From positions 1,860,001 through 1,924,000 of the forward strand of contig JANATF010000001.1 in NCBI GenBank assembly GCA_029449245.1: a DNA stretch of 64,000 bases. Reading direction: 5' to 3'. Numbering within the stretch: position 1 is the stretch's first letter; the number at the start of each line of letters is the position of its first letter. The position numbers and the translations under genes were made by a program. Shown here in pieces: positions 33,613-45,850 of the stretch. The DNA comes from Mortierella alpina. Taxonomy: Eukaryota > Mortierellomycota > Mortierellomycetes > Mortierellales > Mortierellaceae. The notes beneath the pieces are model-generated. The model had not been told where the DNA came from and did no database searches. It saw nothing but the letters and a program-made list of their open reading frames with translations.

Positions 33613-35058
33613 GGTGTATTACTGTGAGCGCGACAAGGTACAATGAGCGAGAGCGAGAGGAAGTGTGTGTGAGAGAGAGAGTGAGTGAGTGAGTGAATGA
33701 GAGAGAGAGAGAGACAGGGGTCCAAGGTTAGCAGCGAGAAAGAAGAGAGAAAGGACAGAGGAACAGACAAGAGCAACTGTGTGGCACCGTTTGGATGCAA
33801 CCAGGCGGACTGATCTCGGTACCTGAAAGGTAGGGTGGGTAGATTCGCGGGGTTTTACAATGGTGTCGGAGGCAAGGATCGGGCCAGCGACAGTAGCATT
33901 CACTATTGAGGGAGCACTGCAGGGAGAAGACAACAAGGATCCCACGGGGACTGATCAGGCTGATCAAACAGAGGCGACGGACAGGTCAGGGTGGGAATGG
34001 GAAAGTGTGGGGAAACAGAGAGGGTGATCGGGCAGGGGGAAACGAAAAGGAACACAACTCGCGAGGGCGGAATCACATGACAGGACAACTCGACAAGGGA
34101 GGGGACTGCGATTCAGTTCAGCTGAATAAACAGCATGTTGGTGGCGGATGCGGATGGAGTTGGCGGCGTATCCTCAAGCTTGTTGCTTGAAGACTTGTCC
34201 GCGGCACACAGCGCCGAGGCAACGGCATGACAGCCATGGGCATGTATCTTCTGTCTATCAGCGCGTACACTCTATCTCCCCATCGAAATGGCCATTGTTC
34301 ACAGACGCACGCCCCCTGGTTACTCTTTTAGTGCCCAGTGCTGGGATATCGCCATCATTCAGGTCAGTCTTTTTCTTTCTTCATTCTCTCGTGTCCCTTC
34401 TCTCGTGTTCCTCGTCTCCCGTTCTTATGGCTCTCTTTGTTCTCTGTCCTCTAGACAGCAAGTGAGGCTGTCCCAGTCTAGCCACCTTTGTTTAAAAACT
34501 ATTAGACTACGACAAGTGGATGAGTCGTATGGCCCTTAAGAGTCAGTCTTGACTCAATTCTGTCAAGAATCCCTGGAACAAAACGCGGTCACCGAGTCCT
34601 TGATGTCCGATAAGCATATGGCACGCAGCTGATTGGCCGGGCAATGAGCAATCACCGCCTGCCCCAAGCGCACCCCCGCCTATCGTATCGGCCCCTCGCA
34701 AGCAAAAAGCCGTTTGCCTATTTTCCGAGGTATGCAATGCAGTGCGTATTAATATACACCTCTTCTTCCTTCTTGTTCTTTTTTCATCTTCACCGTTCTC
34801 CCACGCACTCTCTCTCCCTCTCTCTCTCCTACCGTGCACTCTGCTGCAAGCATACAGGCCTATCTGCCAACAGCACACTGTCTTTCTTCCTCACGCACGC
34901 CCTCTCCACTCTCGTTTTTCTTTTTGCTCGCCTCGTTTTTTTCATCACCAACTAGATTAGATCACTCTCTGCATTCATTCAATCTTCCACAGCATACTTG
35001 CATTCCACTCGTCCCTCTTGCAACCTTCTACGACTTACTGCCTGACACCGATAGAGCC
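33613..35058. other. Divergent promoter region CLU / mitochondrial carrier
   Basis: About 1.45 kb. The CLU side carries a GA/GT-rich microsatellite in the probable 5' UTR, the carrier side a long C/T tract (about 34755-34935) next to its start. An inverted CCAAT box (ATTGG) occurs near 34632. No gene seen. Confidence 0.5.
33668..33716. repeat. GA/GTGA-rich microsatellite
   Basis: Runs of GAGAGA and GTGAGTGA units about 60-100 bp upstream of the CLU start; probably leader or core promoter. Confidence 0.8.
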
Positions 35059-36471
35059 ATGATGCAGCAACAGCAACAAAATTACCCATATACCCATGCC
35101 GCCAACGTAGCACCAACTGCACAGCATGCCCACGCTGCCTTGGTAGTACGGAAACCTGCCTACACCCAGACACAAAAGTTCAAGAGTAAGGACCAACACG
35201 CATACTCTTACTCGTACTCATTCATACCTCATGCTGTCCTTGCCAGATTTTTAACAACCTCATGCTCCTGCGTCTCTTTGCTAGATCATTTCCTGTCTGG
35301 GGCTGTCTCGCTTTCGCTCTCCTATGCCATCATGCACCCGCTCGACACTCTGAAGACCAGGATGCAGGTCCCTGGAGGCAAGGGCATTGCCTGGTCAGCA
35401 GTCTTCACCCGCGAGACTGTCAGACTGCTCGGCAAGGGCTTTCTCGTCAGCTCCATCGGAGCTGGCCTCCAGGTAAACAGGCCAGGACGCTCGGCTGCCC
35501 CCTTTCCTCTTGTTTCATCTGTCGACCTAAAAGATCCGCCCTGATCTAACCCTTCTCTCGCACTTCCCACATGCGATTCGTACTTGTAGGGCGGCGCACG
35601 ATTCTCGTTCTACGAGCTCACAAAGTCATACCTCCTGCCTCCAACATCTCGCTTCCAAACTGGACACACTCCCCCACAGCACCCCTGGTGGCTCCCAACC
35701 CTCTCGCCCATCCCCGCCACTGCCATTTCTGCCATCATTGGCGATTTGGCCTCGTCGGTCATCAAAGTTCCTCGCGAGGTCGTTACCTCTAGACTCCAGA
35801 CCGGCTACTACAACAGTGTACAGAATCCACCCAGTGGCGGCATCAACGCAGGATATGTTTTCAGGGCTGTTCTGAGGGAGGAGGGCGTTCGCGGATTGTT
35901 CAGAGGTTTCTGGAGTACGACCGCCAGGGATTGCCCCTTCATGGTGATTCTCTTTACAACCTACGAGAACTTCAAGGCCTATCATACCCGCAACATGGTC
36001 ACCCAGATCACCTCGGACCCATCCTATATCGCCAGCTCGCCTGTGGAGGTCAAAATCCCTGCCATGACCTCGACCTTGTTTGGTGGTATCTCTGGATTCT
36101 TGGCCGGATATTTCACTACCCCAATGGACGTTATTCGCACTAGGATCATGACGTTTAAGAAGGCAGCTGGTGGAAGTCAAGCGTCTGCAGTTCAGGAGGT
36201 CACCATGACTGGGATCAGTCGCGCGATGTATGACCAGGCAACCCAGCAGGCAATGCAGGCGAGCGCGCACTCTAATGGATTCGTGCGCACCCTTCGTCAT
36301 GGACAGCGTGTATACGGCGCATTCTTTGTGGGAGCCATTCCTCGGTCCCTGTGGTGGTTTTGCGTCTGCTCCATCTTTTTTTCGACCTATGAGTTTTCAA
36401 AGCAAAACTTGATGCCGCTGGATTATGAGTCCGTTGCAGTGACCAACAGCGTCAAGAAGGATGTAGTATGA
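35059..36471 (+). CDS. Mitochondrial carrier (SLC25), SAM-carrier-like
   Basis: Inner mitochondrial membrane carrier. Three exons (35059-35185, 35285-35472, 35590-36471) close to 398 residues. All three carrier signatures are visible at the ends of odd helices: PLDTLKTRMQ, PREVVTSRLQ and PMDVIRTRIM, with FRGFWSTTARDCPF and FFVGAIPRSLWW in between. The layout SGAVSLSLSYAIMHPLDTLKTR with GGARFSFYELTKSY resembles the S-adenosylmethionine carrier (Pet8/SLC25A26) more than ATP/ADP or phosphate carriers, but the substrate cannot be settled by eye. Longer than the usual 300 residues because of a 43-residue Gln/His/Ala-rich leader and two loop inserts. Two ATGs are adjacent at the start; the first is used. 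Confidence 0.88.
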
Positions 36472-36680
36472 ACGCAAGAAAAATAAAAAAAGAAAAAAAG
36501 AAAAGAAAAGACCTGCGATAGCAAATTGCCGTTGTCGCTGTCAGTCGCAGTTCTTGACTGAGATTGAACAAAAAACACAGTGTCATCGTAAGGATTGCCC
36601 AGCATTGTTTATGCCAGCTTTGTTTATTTACAAGAGGGCAAACGGGTATATGCAATATTACTGATCGTGGGTAGCGCCAT

Positions 36681-37873
36681 TCACACCATCTCTGACTTTT
36701 CGTTGAGCGCCATGTTTCGACTGTCGCTCTCGAGCTCTTCCAACCCACTCAATGGCACTTGTGCCACTGTACTGCCGCTGACATCTGGAGATGACGCTGC
36801 ATCCTCCTCCCAGTGACTCGCACGGATCAGGACCGCATCCACTGCGTCGCGGACCGTCAGGTGCACGAGCCCATCTCCCTTCAAAAACGGGCTCGAGCCA
36901 ATTCCATTGACAGAGAGCGCTCCAACGCCAATATCACCATGCGCGGGCCTAGTCCTTGATGTGTCGACTCTAAACTCGCGGGTCTCATGACCAACCTCAA
37001 TACCGCTATTGTCCAGGTTCTGTCGGTGCTCGCCTGTAGGTGTTTGAGACGTGCCAGCCGTTTGGGAGTGGCCATCGTCCAGCACCTCAACCTTTTGGAG
37101 AGCTATGGGTCCTACTGGCCTCGTGATTCCTGAGAGCTCCAATACTCTGAGCACATTCGCTTGGATACCCACGAAATGCATCTCAAAAAATTGCCGTTGA
37201 TCCTCTGGCACTTCTTGATCCACGCCTGCATAGTCCCTCAGCCGTTCTCGAAGATCAAACAAGCCCTGAAGTCCCGTCGAGTCGATATTGTTCACTGCCG
37301 AAAAATCCAGAATCACCGCCCTCAACCTCGGCAAGTCATCGTCCGTGATGTTAGATTCCTTGCCATGAGCAATCTGGCGCAGCTTCCGAACATGCACCTC
37401 AAGATTATCAGACCAAAGTCGTTCTGAATTCGGCTTGACCACGCCACCAAAGCGCGTATACTTGTAACACTCGTCCACGACCCAGATTTTGAAGACTTCC
37501 GTGTTGGGAAATGTGGTCGACTCCTCGATCCTAAAGACCAATACACCATGCGGAGCAGCAACAGTTTCGAAGTTTCTTGTGACCGACTCGTCCACAAATA
37601 CATCGGGTCTGTCCTTGAGCTGCCGCATGACATGGAAATTAGGACGCGCCACTCTGTAGAGAAGGACCAAGAGCGAGAATCCGACGCCGGCGGCGATTCC
37701 TGTCTCGACAGAGACAAAGATGGTGACCCAAAGCGCAATCTGGGATGAGAGAAAGTCCCAGAGGTTGATCTTGAAGAACTGGTAAAAGACCGAGGGAGGC
37801 GAAACCAAAGTGGCGACGGCAACCATAATAACGGCCGAGAGCGCGGCATCCGGGATATAGAAGAAACTGTGTT

Positions 37874-37925
<52 letters not shown>

Positions 37926-39714
37926 GGATGATTGTGTGTTGGCGAATACACGTGTGAGTCCATGCGTATCATGCAAACACGCGACAAGTGTCGATGTGTG
38001 GGGAAGCGAGCCAAACCGAGGAAAAGATCATGCAAGTAGGAAAAAGGAGAGAAAAAGGAGAAAACGTGCGTTAGGTTAGCTGCGCGATACGTCAAAGACC
38101 CTGTCGACTTTCTATAATCTCCCAAGCCAAGGGGCGAAAAAAGGGGCGGGGGACGAGAACATGACAAGCGCAAATAATAACGAATTTGCACCACACCTGC
38201 ACAGTCAATATATGCACGGCTGCATGACGGAGCAAAACGTGTACTAAAACGCACCAGCATCACCATGCATAGTCTATTGGAGTACTGTTGCTCATGTCAA
38301 GGCCTCGTGTTTTTTTTCGCAATGTCCCAGATGAACCGCTCAATGACGAGCAAGGACGCCAAGGAGAGGGGATGGATTTCGCCAAAGAACAGCAGAGAGA
38401 GGAGCGAGAATCAATCGAACGCATGCACAGCATATATCGATGTGATAAAACTTACACTGGGGTCAGGAAGAAAATGGCCAGCAACACCAACGCACCGGTA
38501 ATAAATCCTGCAAAGGGCGACCGAACACCACACTGGAACTTGACAGCCGAGCGCGAGAACGACCCGGTCACAGCATATGCGCCAAAGAACGATGCCGTAA
38601 CATTGGCCAGACCGAGAGCCAAGAGCTCCTGGTTGGCATCGATCTGGTACCGGTTCCGTCTTGCAAAGGCCTTTCCAATAGCAATGTGCTCCAGAATGAG
38701 AGCCAGTGTGATCGCGGCCAGTTTGGGCGCCATCAATGACAATAGGTCCGAAGGTACACTCGGGATGATAGGATGAGGCAAGCCCGACGGCACAGTCTTC
38801 AAGATGGATATGCGGGGGATGATGACACCATTCGAGTCCAAGGGCGCGCTCTTGTTAACCGCAAATGAGACAGCAGTCGCAAGCACGGTAACGAAAAAGA
38901 AGCGCGAGATCTTGATCATCTGGATTGAAAACATTCCACGGCCCCACCGGTCCACAGCAAATCCAAGGGCCCAGAGGATAAACATGGAGGCAAGTCCAAT
39001 CACAAGATCGAGCCAGGACAGAGTCCCTATGGCTTTCAGCATGTTGATGACGATGGTGTAAACTGGTGCGCGATTGTTGATGTTGGGAATGCCCAGCCAT
39101 TTAGGGATTTGCTGAATGATGATGGTCACGGCCGCCCCTGTCGTGTACCCGACAAGGACTGCAGTTGGGAAAAAATCGAGAATGATGCCTAGTCGTAAAA
39201 CACCCAGGATCATTGTGAGAGCGCCGACGAGCAAACAGGAGACAGCGGCGACCTCTTGTGGGGTCATCTGCTCAGCGAGCTCAGCTACTAATTCACCGGT
39301 AATCAGCGATATCACAGCAGTCGGTCCGATGGTCAAGTCCTTGGACGTTCCCATGAAACAGTAAAAGATGGCGCCGATGTAGGCAGAGTAGAGTCCGTGC
39401 TGGACCGGAAGACCTGCAACTTTGGCATAGGACATGCCCTGTGGGACAACAATCAGACCGACAGTGACTCCTGCGATGATGTCTTTCACCGCCCATCCGC
39501 GATTGTATTTCGGCAACCTTTCGTACACGAGAGACGACTCCATGTCAGCGTCAAGTGTGCGCCTCTATATCACTTCCCTCAACGATCAAGTACATAACTT
39601 TTACCATTTGATAATGGGTAATCGCTCATGGACGTAGCGGGGCGCATTCTTGGGGAGGGCCTTGACCCAACCGAGCAAACTGTGCCCGAACTCTCTCAAC
39701 TCCTGATCTGCCAT
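36681..39714 (-). CDS. Sulfate permease, SLC26/SulP with STAS domain
   Basis: Plasma-membrane proton-coupled sulfate (or related anion) transporter. Three exons (39714-39605, 39562-38456, 37866-36681) close to 800 residues. The N-terminus, WAVKDIIAGVTVGLIVVPQG and GLYSAYIGAIFYCFMGTSKD are classic SulP sequence; about ten to fourteen helices follow. The C-terminal STAS domain contains AVILDFSAVNNIDSTGLQGL, whose Asp-Ser-Thr-Gly motif is the usual phosphorylation or nucleotide loop. A Ser/Thr/Gly-rich tail of about 130 residues follows. The first acceptor, ATATAGAG-GCGCAC, was chosen because it alone gives WRTLDADMESS in frame; starting at the inner Met would lose the first 42 residues. The second intron is 589 bp and its 3' end is a hexanucleotide microsatellite. 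Convergent with the carrier, 209 bp between stops. Confidence 0.94.
37875..37923. repeat. (GTTCGT)n hexanucleotide repeat at a splice acceptor
   Basis: About eight tandem GTTCGT units (ACGAAC on the sense strand of the permease gene) end a few bases before the acceptor of the last intron of the sulfate permease, where a polypyrimidine tract would be expected. Confidence 0.85.
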
Positions 39715-41205
39715 GAAGGAAGATCAATCGAACGAAAATGTGGGATGGAGTTGAGGTAGTGAGAAGTTCGTTTGCTTGAGATGTTGGCAAGACAGATGGA
39801 GCTCGTTGAGATTTAGCAGGCGAGGATATGCGCTGACAGCGAGATATATGTTGCAATGAAAGAATAAAACACGAGTGGTGGGAGTGGAAGAAAGAGAGCT
39901 CAAGAAAATATGATGCGCTTTTTATAGTGTGCGATAAGGCAGTTCATTGTATGCCAAGGTGGGGAAGCTGGGTGGGCGGTCGATCGCGCTCGCATAATTT
40001 ATAAGCGGCACGCACGTCCGCGCACCTCGAACTTAAAAGGTAGCACACTCACCGAAGTGCCCAGAAAGCAGCACACTCTTGAATCCTGCAGTCGAACGGA
40101 GCATCTTTTTCGGCAACCACATCAATCCCTTTTTTGCTCGGTGTCATCAACAAGATGGGGCAAGAGAGTGAGAAAGTGCAGCGGTCTCCTATTCTCACCT
40201 TCGATTAGCCCTTTTCGCAAACCAACCGCTTTTGCGCTGGATGGTGAGTGACTGCTCTAAATTATCATATGGCGACATTTCGAAGTCGTATGGCGATGAG
40301 ATGAACGCAGCACAGCTTCTCCTGTTGGCTGAAGAAATGGACATTTCCTCTGTATTGCGCGCAGATATCCGTAAGTGTTCGTTGTATCATTGCCATTCCA
40401 CCGGCCCGGAGATGTATTTGCATCATGAAGGAGAGAGATTGTAAGCCTGTGTAGACCTGATGGGATGAATGGAGATCTCCTGCACCCTTACCGCCTCTAT
40501 GGTCAATCTTTCGATCTGCTGGTGAAAGGCAGACCTAATTCCGCCGCCGTCCACTCGGTACACCACCTGAAAATGACGTGCTATCAGATGATGATATTGG
40601 AGTGGTGGCCAACAATGGATGCTTGGGAGAAAGCAACAGAAATAGCAAGCACTAAGCTCGTTACAAGATGCTCAATGAAGGCAAGAGTACGCTTCCTCCT
40701 CGAGTGTTCAAATAGGGGCTTCCCAAAGTCACGCAAGCGTGCAAACCAACATTAACTTACTTACCCTCCTGTACATTAACCTTCACCCTCTGGCCTACCG
40801 TTTCCGATAGATGTAGGGACAGAATCAATTGATGCTAGTGTTCAGCCCCGTTTATAAATACTGGAGAGGATAAAAACAAGGATGGTGCCATACCGATGGT
40901 GCCATCTGACACGATGGCCAAGAAAGGAGTTTTTTAGGTCCAAACGACTCGACACAGACGCATTTGTCCTTCAGATCAACACATGGTGGCACAAGGATCG
41001 AGCTTGGGCGAAATGCTAAAGCGAATTGACGATGGCGCCATATCTCATATTTTGGAATTCCACTGCAAGCATCTGTGCTACGGCACCGTCTCTATCTTGT
41101 ATTGCGCTGACGCTCTTAAGCACCGATATGTAATAAGATAGGACTAGACAAGAGGAGTAAAGTGTCTGAAATAGCAAGGATACCGCAAAAGGGAGGTCGA
41201 CATCT
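39715..41205. other. Intergenic region with a weak unknown ORF
   Basis: About 1.5 kb between the permease promoter and the end of the first chitin deacetylase. On the plus strand at about 40300-40755 there are fragments with some coding character (LLLLAEEMDISSVLRADI before a GTAAGT donor at 40371; later ILEWWPTMDAWEKATEIA). They could be a short spliced gene, but no start and no complete set of junctions was found. The rest shows nothing. Confidence 0.25.
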
Positions 41206-42179
41206 TTAGCTCCTGTACCATTTCTCTTCAGCCACTCCTAGACAGGTGCCGACGGTCACAAGTCGAAACTTATTCTTGAGAAGTGCGATCGCCTTGGGAG
41301 CCAACGAAAGGGCGGTTGATTTATAAACATCGTGCTGCAGCACAATATGGCCAGCCTGGGTGTTGGAAGTGGTAGCCAACTTTTCGTACAGTCCGTAGCT
41401 CTCCTCCTCTGATTTTCCTATTGGAGTATCAATATGGGAGTCAGTAAAAGATAATTCTCAAAGATCTCAAGTTTATCGCTGGAATATCATAACCCAATGC
41501 ACAGTTCAGTACCAGCCGAGTCCCCTGTATCCACATCCCAATTTACAATCGTATAGTCAGCTTCTATGAGGGTTTTCCTGACCAGAGCGTTCGTGCTGCC
41601 GTAGGGCGGGCGCATGAAAGTCGGAACTACGCCGATAATCAACTTCAAGGCAACGTTCACTAAGGGGATACAATACATTTATGCAACGGATAGTCAGGAA
41701 TGCAGAATCTTCAAGTGTACATTACATTCCAGCACTTAATCCAGTAGTTCTATCCAGTTCGACCTACGTTGATCCATCTCATCTAATATCTGTTTCTCGC
41801 TGAGCGTAGCGAGATCAGCATGGTCCCAAGTGTGCGAAGCAATCTGGTGACCATCATTTTTAGCACTTTTGAGAAGATTTGCATATTTGGTGTCGTTGAT
41901 GTCAACGTAATTGTGTCCATTGACGAAAAATGTAGCCTTGACGTTGTATGTCTTCAAGGTTTTGAGTAGTTCCTCCGTGAAGATGTAGGGACCATCATCG
42001 AACGTAAGAGCCATGGTACCAGGTTGGGTACACTTTGTGATTATTACAGATTCACTGGTATCGGCGCGTTTGTGATTTAAAGACTGGGCAATGTTTGTGG
42101 GTTCAAGAGCGGGCGCTGAATTAACGAGCACCGAGGTGAATAGCAAAACAGCTGTCGCTATATGAGAGATATTAACCAT
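41206..42179 (-). CDS. Chitin deacetylase-like protein (CE4), copy 1
   Basis: Removes acetyl groups from chitin or a related polymer in the wall. Three exons (42179-41768, 41659-41513, 41417-41206) close to 256 residues. Signal peptide about 1-22, then a short basic propeptide-like stretch (HKRAD). All five NodB motifs are present: MT1 TFDDGP with metal-binding Asp, MT2 SHTWDHADL (His-X3-His ligands), MT3 RPPYGSTN, MT4 DVDTGDS, MT5 IVLQHDVY. No chitin-binding domain and no GPI tail, so it is probably secreted. Introns sit at the same places and phases as in the neighbouring copy. Confidence 0.94.
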
Positions 42180-42670
42180 TGTGTCAAGTATATAGCGAGA
42201 TGTGGTGTTGTCAAAAAAATATGGATTTTTAAAAAAGCAAAAAAGAAACAGTGCAATCCTAGCTGGAATAGTACGAAAGAATAGGTCTTTGTGTAAATTT
42301 ACAACTGTTCGCAGGAGTCAAGCGCAAAACCAGGAGCGGAGTGATGCCCCCTTGTGTCTAAACGACAGAAGCTATCTAATGACTATTCATCTGCGACACA
42401 GCGTTGGTGGCGAAAAGGAGGCAGGCCTATCTCCTCATACGCGCCCCTGATATGATTCCAAAATTCAAAAATAGTTTCCTGTTTCTTGACATGGCTCGTT
42501 AACCGCACGGGCCGAAGTACTGTTGCTTACTATTTGTCCGGGTGGTCCACACCTGAACAACTGCGTTCACTCGGGTTACTACGCCGGACGCTTTGCTTTC
42601 ACTATTCGCAATCGTGCAGATTAGATTATTTTAGGGTACTGACAGGCGAAGATGTGAGCACACTTCAAGT
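42180..42670. other. Intergenic region between the tandem deacetylases
   Basis: About 490 bp: promoter of copy 1 and 3' UTR of copy 2. No gene or clear repeat seen. Confidence 0.5.
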
Positions 42671-43631
42671 TCAAGGCCGATACCAGTCGCTCTCAGGCAC
42701 TCCTAAACAATCGCCCACAGTCACAAGCTTGGATCCATGTTCACGCGCGCGACGGATGGCGTATGGGACTAGGTCGTGCACCGTGGATTTGTGCGTATCA
42801 TGTTGTAAGGCGATGTGGCCAAGCTTCGGGGTCTCCCTGCGACGATCTAGCACAGAGTCATAAACCGCACGACTTTCAGCTATGGTGCTTCCTAAAATGT
42901 GGACGAGGGATCATGAAGGAGATCTTGTGGTGTTCAGAATGTTTTGAATCTTTTTCTTACAACGGCTGTCGGTTGGTAAGCTACATAACCTTACCAGTTG
43001 CATCCCCAGTGTTGATGTCCCACACCACTAATTTGTAACCTGCATCTGCAAGAGTAAGCCGAGCCAGCTCATTCACGAATCCAAAGGGCGGGCGCATAAA
43101 TACAGGGCGGACACCGATAATGTTCAAAAGGGCCGCGTCGACTGCGACAATAAAGAGGCAACAGGTGAACTTCCCCATGTCAGCAACGTAGGATTAACCA
43201 GGAGCCTGGACTTACGCCAGATATTTAGCTCGCGAAAGACACTCACGCTTTGTCATATCCTCCAATATCTCCTTGGTTAGATTTCGCAGATCCGCGTGGT
43301 CCCAAGTATGGGAGCCTATCTGATGGCTTTCCCTGTATGCTCGCTGCACAGTGGAGTTGTAATCGTATATCAAATGGAAGTTGTTCCCGTTTATGAAAAA
43401 TGTCACCTTAACATCTTCCTTGTGTAGTATATCCAGCAGTTCTTCCGCGTATATATGAGGGCCATCGTCAAATGTGAGAGCCAGCGTTCCTGGAATAGTG
43501 CAACCAGCAATTAGTCCGGTTCCATCGTCAATGACAATCTGTTCATTGGAGCGCTTGCTGTAAAGGGGAGCCGTGTGGATGAGCGTTGTCAAAAAGAGCA
43601 TAACAGCAGCGATACCGCGAATTAGAGACAT
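42671..43631 (-). CDS. Chitin deacetylase-like protein (CE4), copy 2
   Basis: Paralogue of the gene immediately downstream. Three exons (43631-43247, 43141-42995, 42891-42671) close to 250 residues. Signal peptide about 1-20 (IRGIAAVMLFLTTLIHTAPL). Motifs: TFDDGPHIYAEELL, SHTWDHADLRNL, RPPFGFVNE, WDINTGDAT and HIALQHDTHKST. It differs from copy 1 by Tyr to Phe in motif 3 and Val to Ile in motif 4, and lacks the N-terminal basic stretch. Intron positions are identical, and both genes end W-Y-R plus one residue, showing a whole-gene tandem duplication followed by clear divergence. The ATG at 43631 is favoured over one 14 codons upstream because it gives a clean signal peptide. Confidence 0.94.
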
Positions 43632-43959
43632 GTTATAATGGCAGAGGTGTATGGTTGAGAGAAAAGACAACACCTTTGCGCAAGCGCTCCCTTAAAATTC
43701 CTGCTGCGTTCACCAAAAAGAGGGGCGCAGGAGGTAGACAACTCCTTGGAACGTTCAAGGGCTGGCAAAAACATGGACCGGCTCGCTGGATGCTTTAAGA
43801 CTATAGAATAAACTTGACGAAGAAGGTTCCAGCTGCCACTCCGTGGTAGCCTTTAGCAACAGTTCATATAGTCACTTCCCATGTATGAGCATGGGTCCAG
43901 CGCAACCATTGCCGCTACTGTAGAAAACGTCGAACAACTTGAGTATCGTTATAAAAAGG

Positions 43960-45840
43960 GTATGATCCCCTTCCTCTCCATAACAGTTGGATGGCGGCGG
44001 TCAGCTAAAGCGGCGAGTAGCTGCGCATCTGCAGCACGAGGATCCTTAGTAGCTCCAGGACACTGGCTTGCCTCATGATCTGTGTTTGGACTGCCGCTCT
44101 GGAAGCATTCTGCGGGGCATTCTAAACTTGTGCTCCATGGCTGGCGAGGGCCACGAAAAGTTTTGCGCTTGCTGGCAGGAAGAATGCCTAGAGTTTCCTC
44201 CCATTTCATGGTGGTGGTGCATCTGATCTTCCAGATCTACTCTGTAGCCTGCTCCTCCAGGTATCAGACGACTTTGTGGGCGACGTCCGCAGTGACTGAC
44301 GCAGATACTCAGAAATCCTTTTCTATGTGTGCCCAGTGCCGTCGATGAACGATAAACTCGTCTATTTAGCGTCGTCTGTTGCACCGTGCCATGTCTTTGG
44401 GAGTGGTAATGAGGCGTTGGCTCTGCGGGTCGTGAGGTTTCGCTTGTAGCGCTCTTGAGTGTTCCTGTCAGCCTTGGCAATCGCTTTCTTGCCCCAGTCG
44501 ACAATGAACCTAATACCTTCTTCCCAGAAAGCGGTCTGTAACTAAGCTGCCTGTACCTAAGCGGCCTGTGACGGTGCGAGATGTGATCATTGTCCTCCAG
44601 GTACGCCCCGCGCACACGACACGTGGTGTCCTCGTAGAGGTTTGGGTGTGGGCTTGCATCACATTCATTGTGGCAGCAAACCAAAAGGTTTTTTGACGTG
44701 CCTGGTGCGGTTCCTGGTATCTCTCTGGCTGCTGAAGAAGGTGTGCACTGGTTGTCTGTCGTGGATGATTGACAAAGCTGATCGGCATTCAACTGCCTCA
44801 AATACAGGCATCGCACGTTTGGCGGTTTTCTACGCTAGTAGCGACTGGTGAAGACGGATCGTTGTCTGTTGCCTGAGGAACTGCCTGACGTCCATCTCGA
44901 CAGGGATGTCTGTGCAGGAGGATGGCACTTGTAACTTGTCCTGCTGGCTCAAGTCGACCTGCCGTACAGGGGGGTTCCTTCGGACTGTAGTAACAGCGTC
45001 AGTACCCGCTTCCATTATGGACCCGTTGCAGTATAGTAGCCAGTCCCCTGAGGTGACCTTGGTGGAATGTATTGCCTGAAGGTGAGGGGCTTGATCCATT
45101 TGCACCAACAGCAAGCCCAACTTGATCTTGTTGCTTTTAGGCACCGGAGGCGTGGGTAATGGAAGAGCTCCAGGCTGGACCGTGTTGCGGCCCAGCAAGA
45201 TGACTGCTGGTCGTGCTTGAGCAGCTAGTCGCAGTACCCGTTCTGCAGCCAGTCATTCTCATTCTTTTGCTACTTGCGCGTGTGCTGCGGCCTGTCTTGC
45301 TCGCTCTTCTGCCACTCGCGCGCGCTCCTCCTCTCGGAGTTGCTGTTGCTGAGCATCCACTCGTTCGATATCCTGCTCTCGAAGCTGCCGTTGCAAGGGC
45401 CCGTTGGCGCCCTTCTCGGACGCGCTGGCGTTCCAAACTTGCCTTGATGTGTTTTTGGTGTTTGGTCGCCGCTTGCCAATTGTCCTTGGAGATTGGTGGC
45501 GGCAATGTTCAAGAGCCTCTGGGCGCGTGCCTGTCTCTATCTCATCGTCTCACGTTAGTCCTGATACGCAGACCCTTGGAATTGTTGTACCTTTAGCGGA
45601 TCCTTCTTGTGTTCTTTGCGGTACGTCTCTTGATCATCCCTCACAGCCTAGAGGCAAATCCGCTTGGAGGATAGAAAGCCCTCCTGAATATACAATGTAC
45701 AAAGATTAACGTCAAGCCTCATTATTAGCTACTGTTCGTTTCCTGACGGTCTCCGTATCGACCTCTGTAGTGTCTAGTTTCGGTTGCGCAGGGGCATCCG
45801 GGGGTAGTGTCGACACCCATGTGCGCCGAGGCGTGTGGAT
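43960..45840 (-). pseudogene. Decayed coding relic, coiled-coil protein of unknown family
   Basis: Minus-strand sequence that reads as protein in pieces but is broken by stops and at least one frameshift. A 5' exon ending at 45733 (STLPPDAPAQPKLDTTEVDT) joins in phase across an 85-bp intron (acceptor CTCTAG) to VRDDQETYRKEHKKDPLK. Then come Arg/Gln/Glu coiled-coil pieces in two frames (HIKASLERQRVREGRQRAL; LREEERARVAEERARQAAA), a 122-codon open stretch at 45198-44830, and IRFIVDWGKKAIAKADRNTQ near 44500. At least ten TAG/TGA and one TAA codon interrupt. The family is not recognised; a multi-copy or transposon-associated gene is possible, but no transposase, reverse transcriptase or terminal repeat was seen. 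The right end abuts the transketolase promoter. Confidence 0.5.
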
Positions 45841-45850
45841 TTCTCTCCCC

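Noticed and set aside
37870-37925. Telomere-like or CRISPR-like repeat
   Set aside because: Perfect tandem hexamers without spacers, inside an intron; not an array of spaced repeats and not a TTAGGG-type telomere.
37876-37976. Apparent Asn-Thr repeat at the start of the permease C-terminal ORF
   Set aside because: It is the translated GTTCGT microsatellite inside the intron; the phase-correct acceptor lies after it.
44073-44816. 247-codon minus-strand ORF in the relic region
   Set aside because: Arg/Ser/His/Pro-rich composition and no motif; a neighbouring frame carries the more convincing helix IRFIVDWGKKAIAKADRN. It was treated as part of the decayed region, not as an intact gene.
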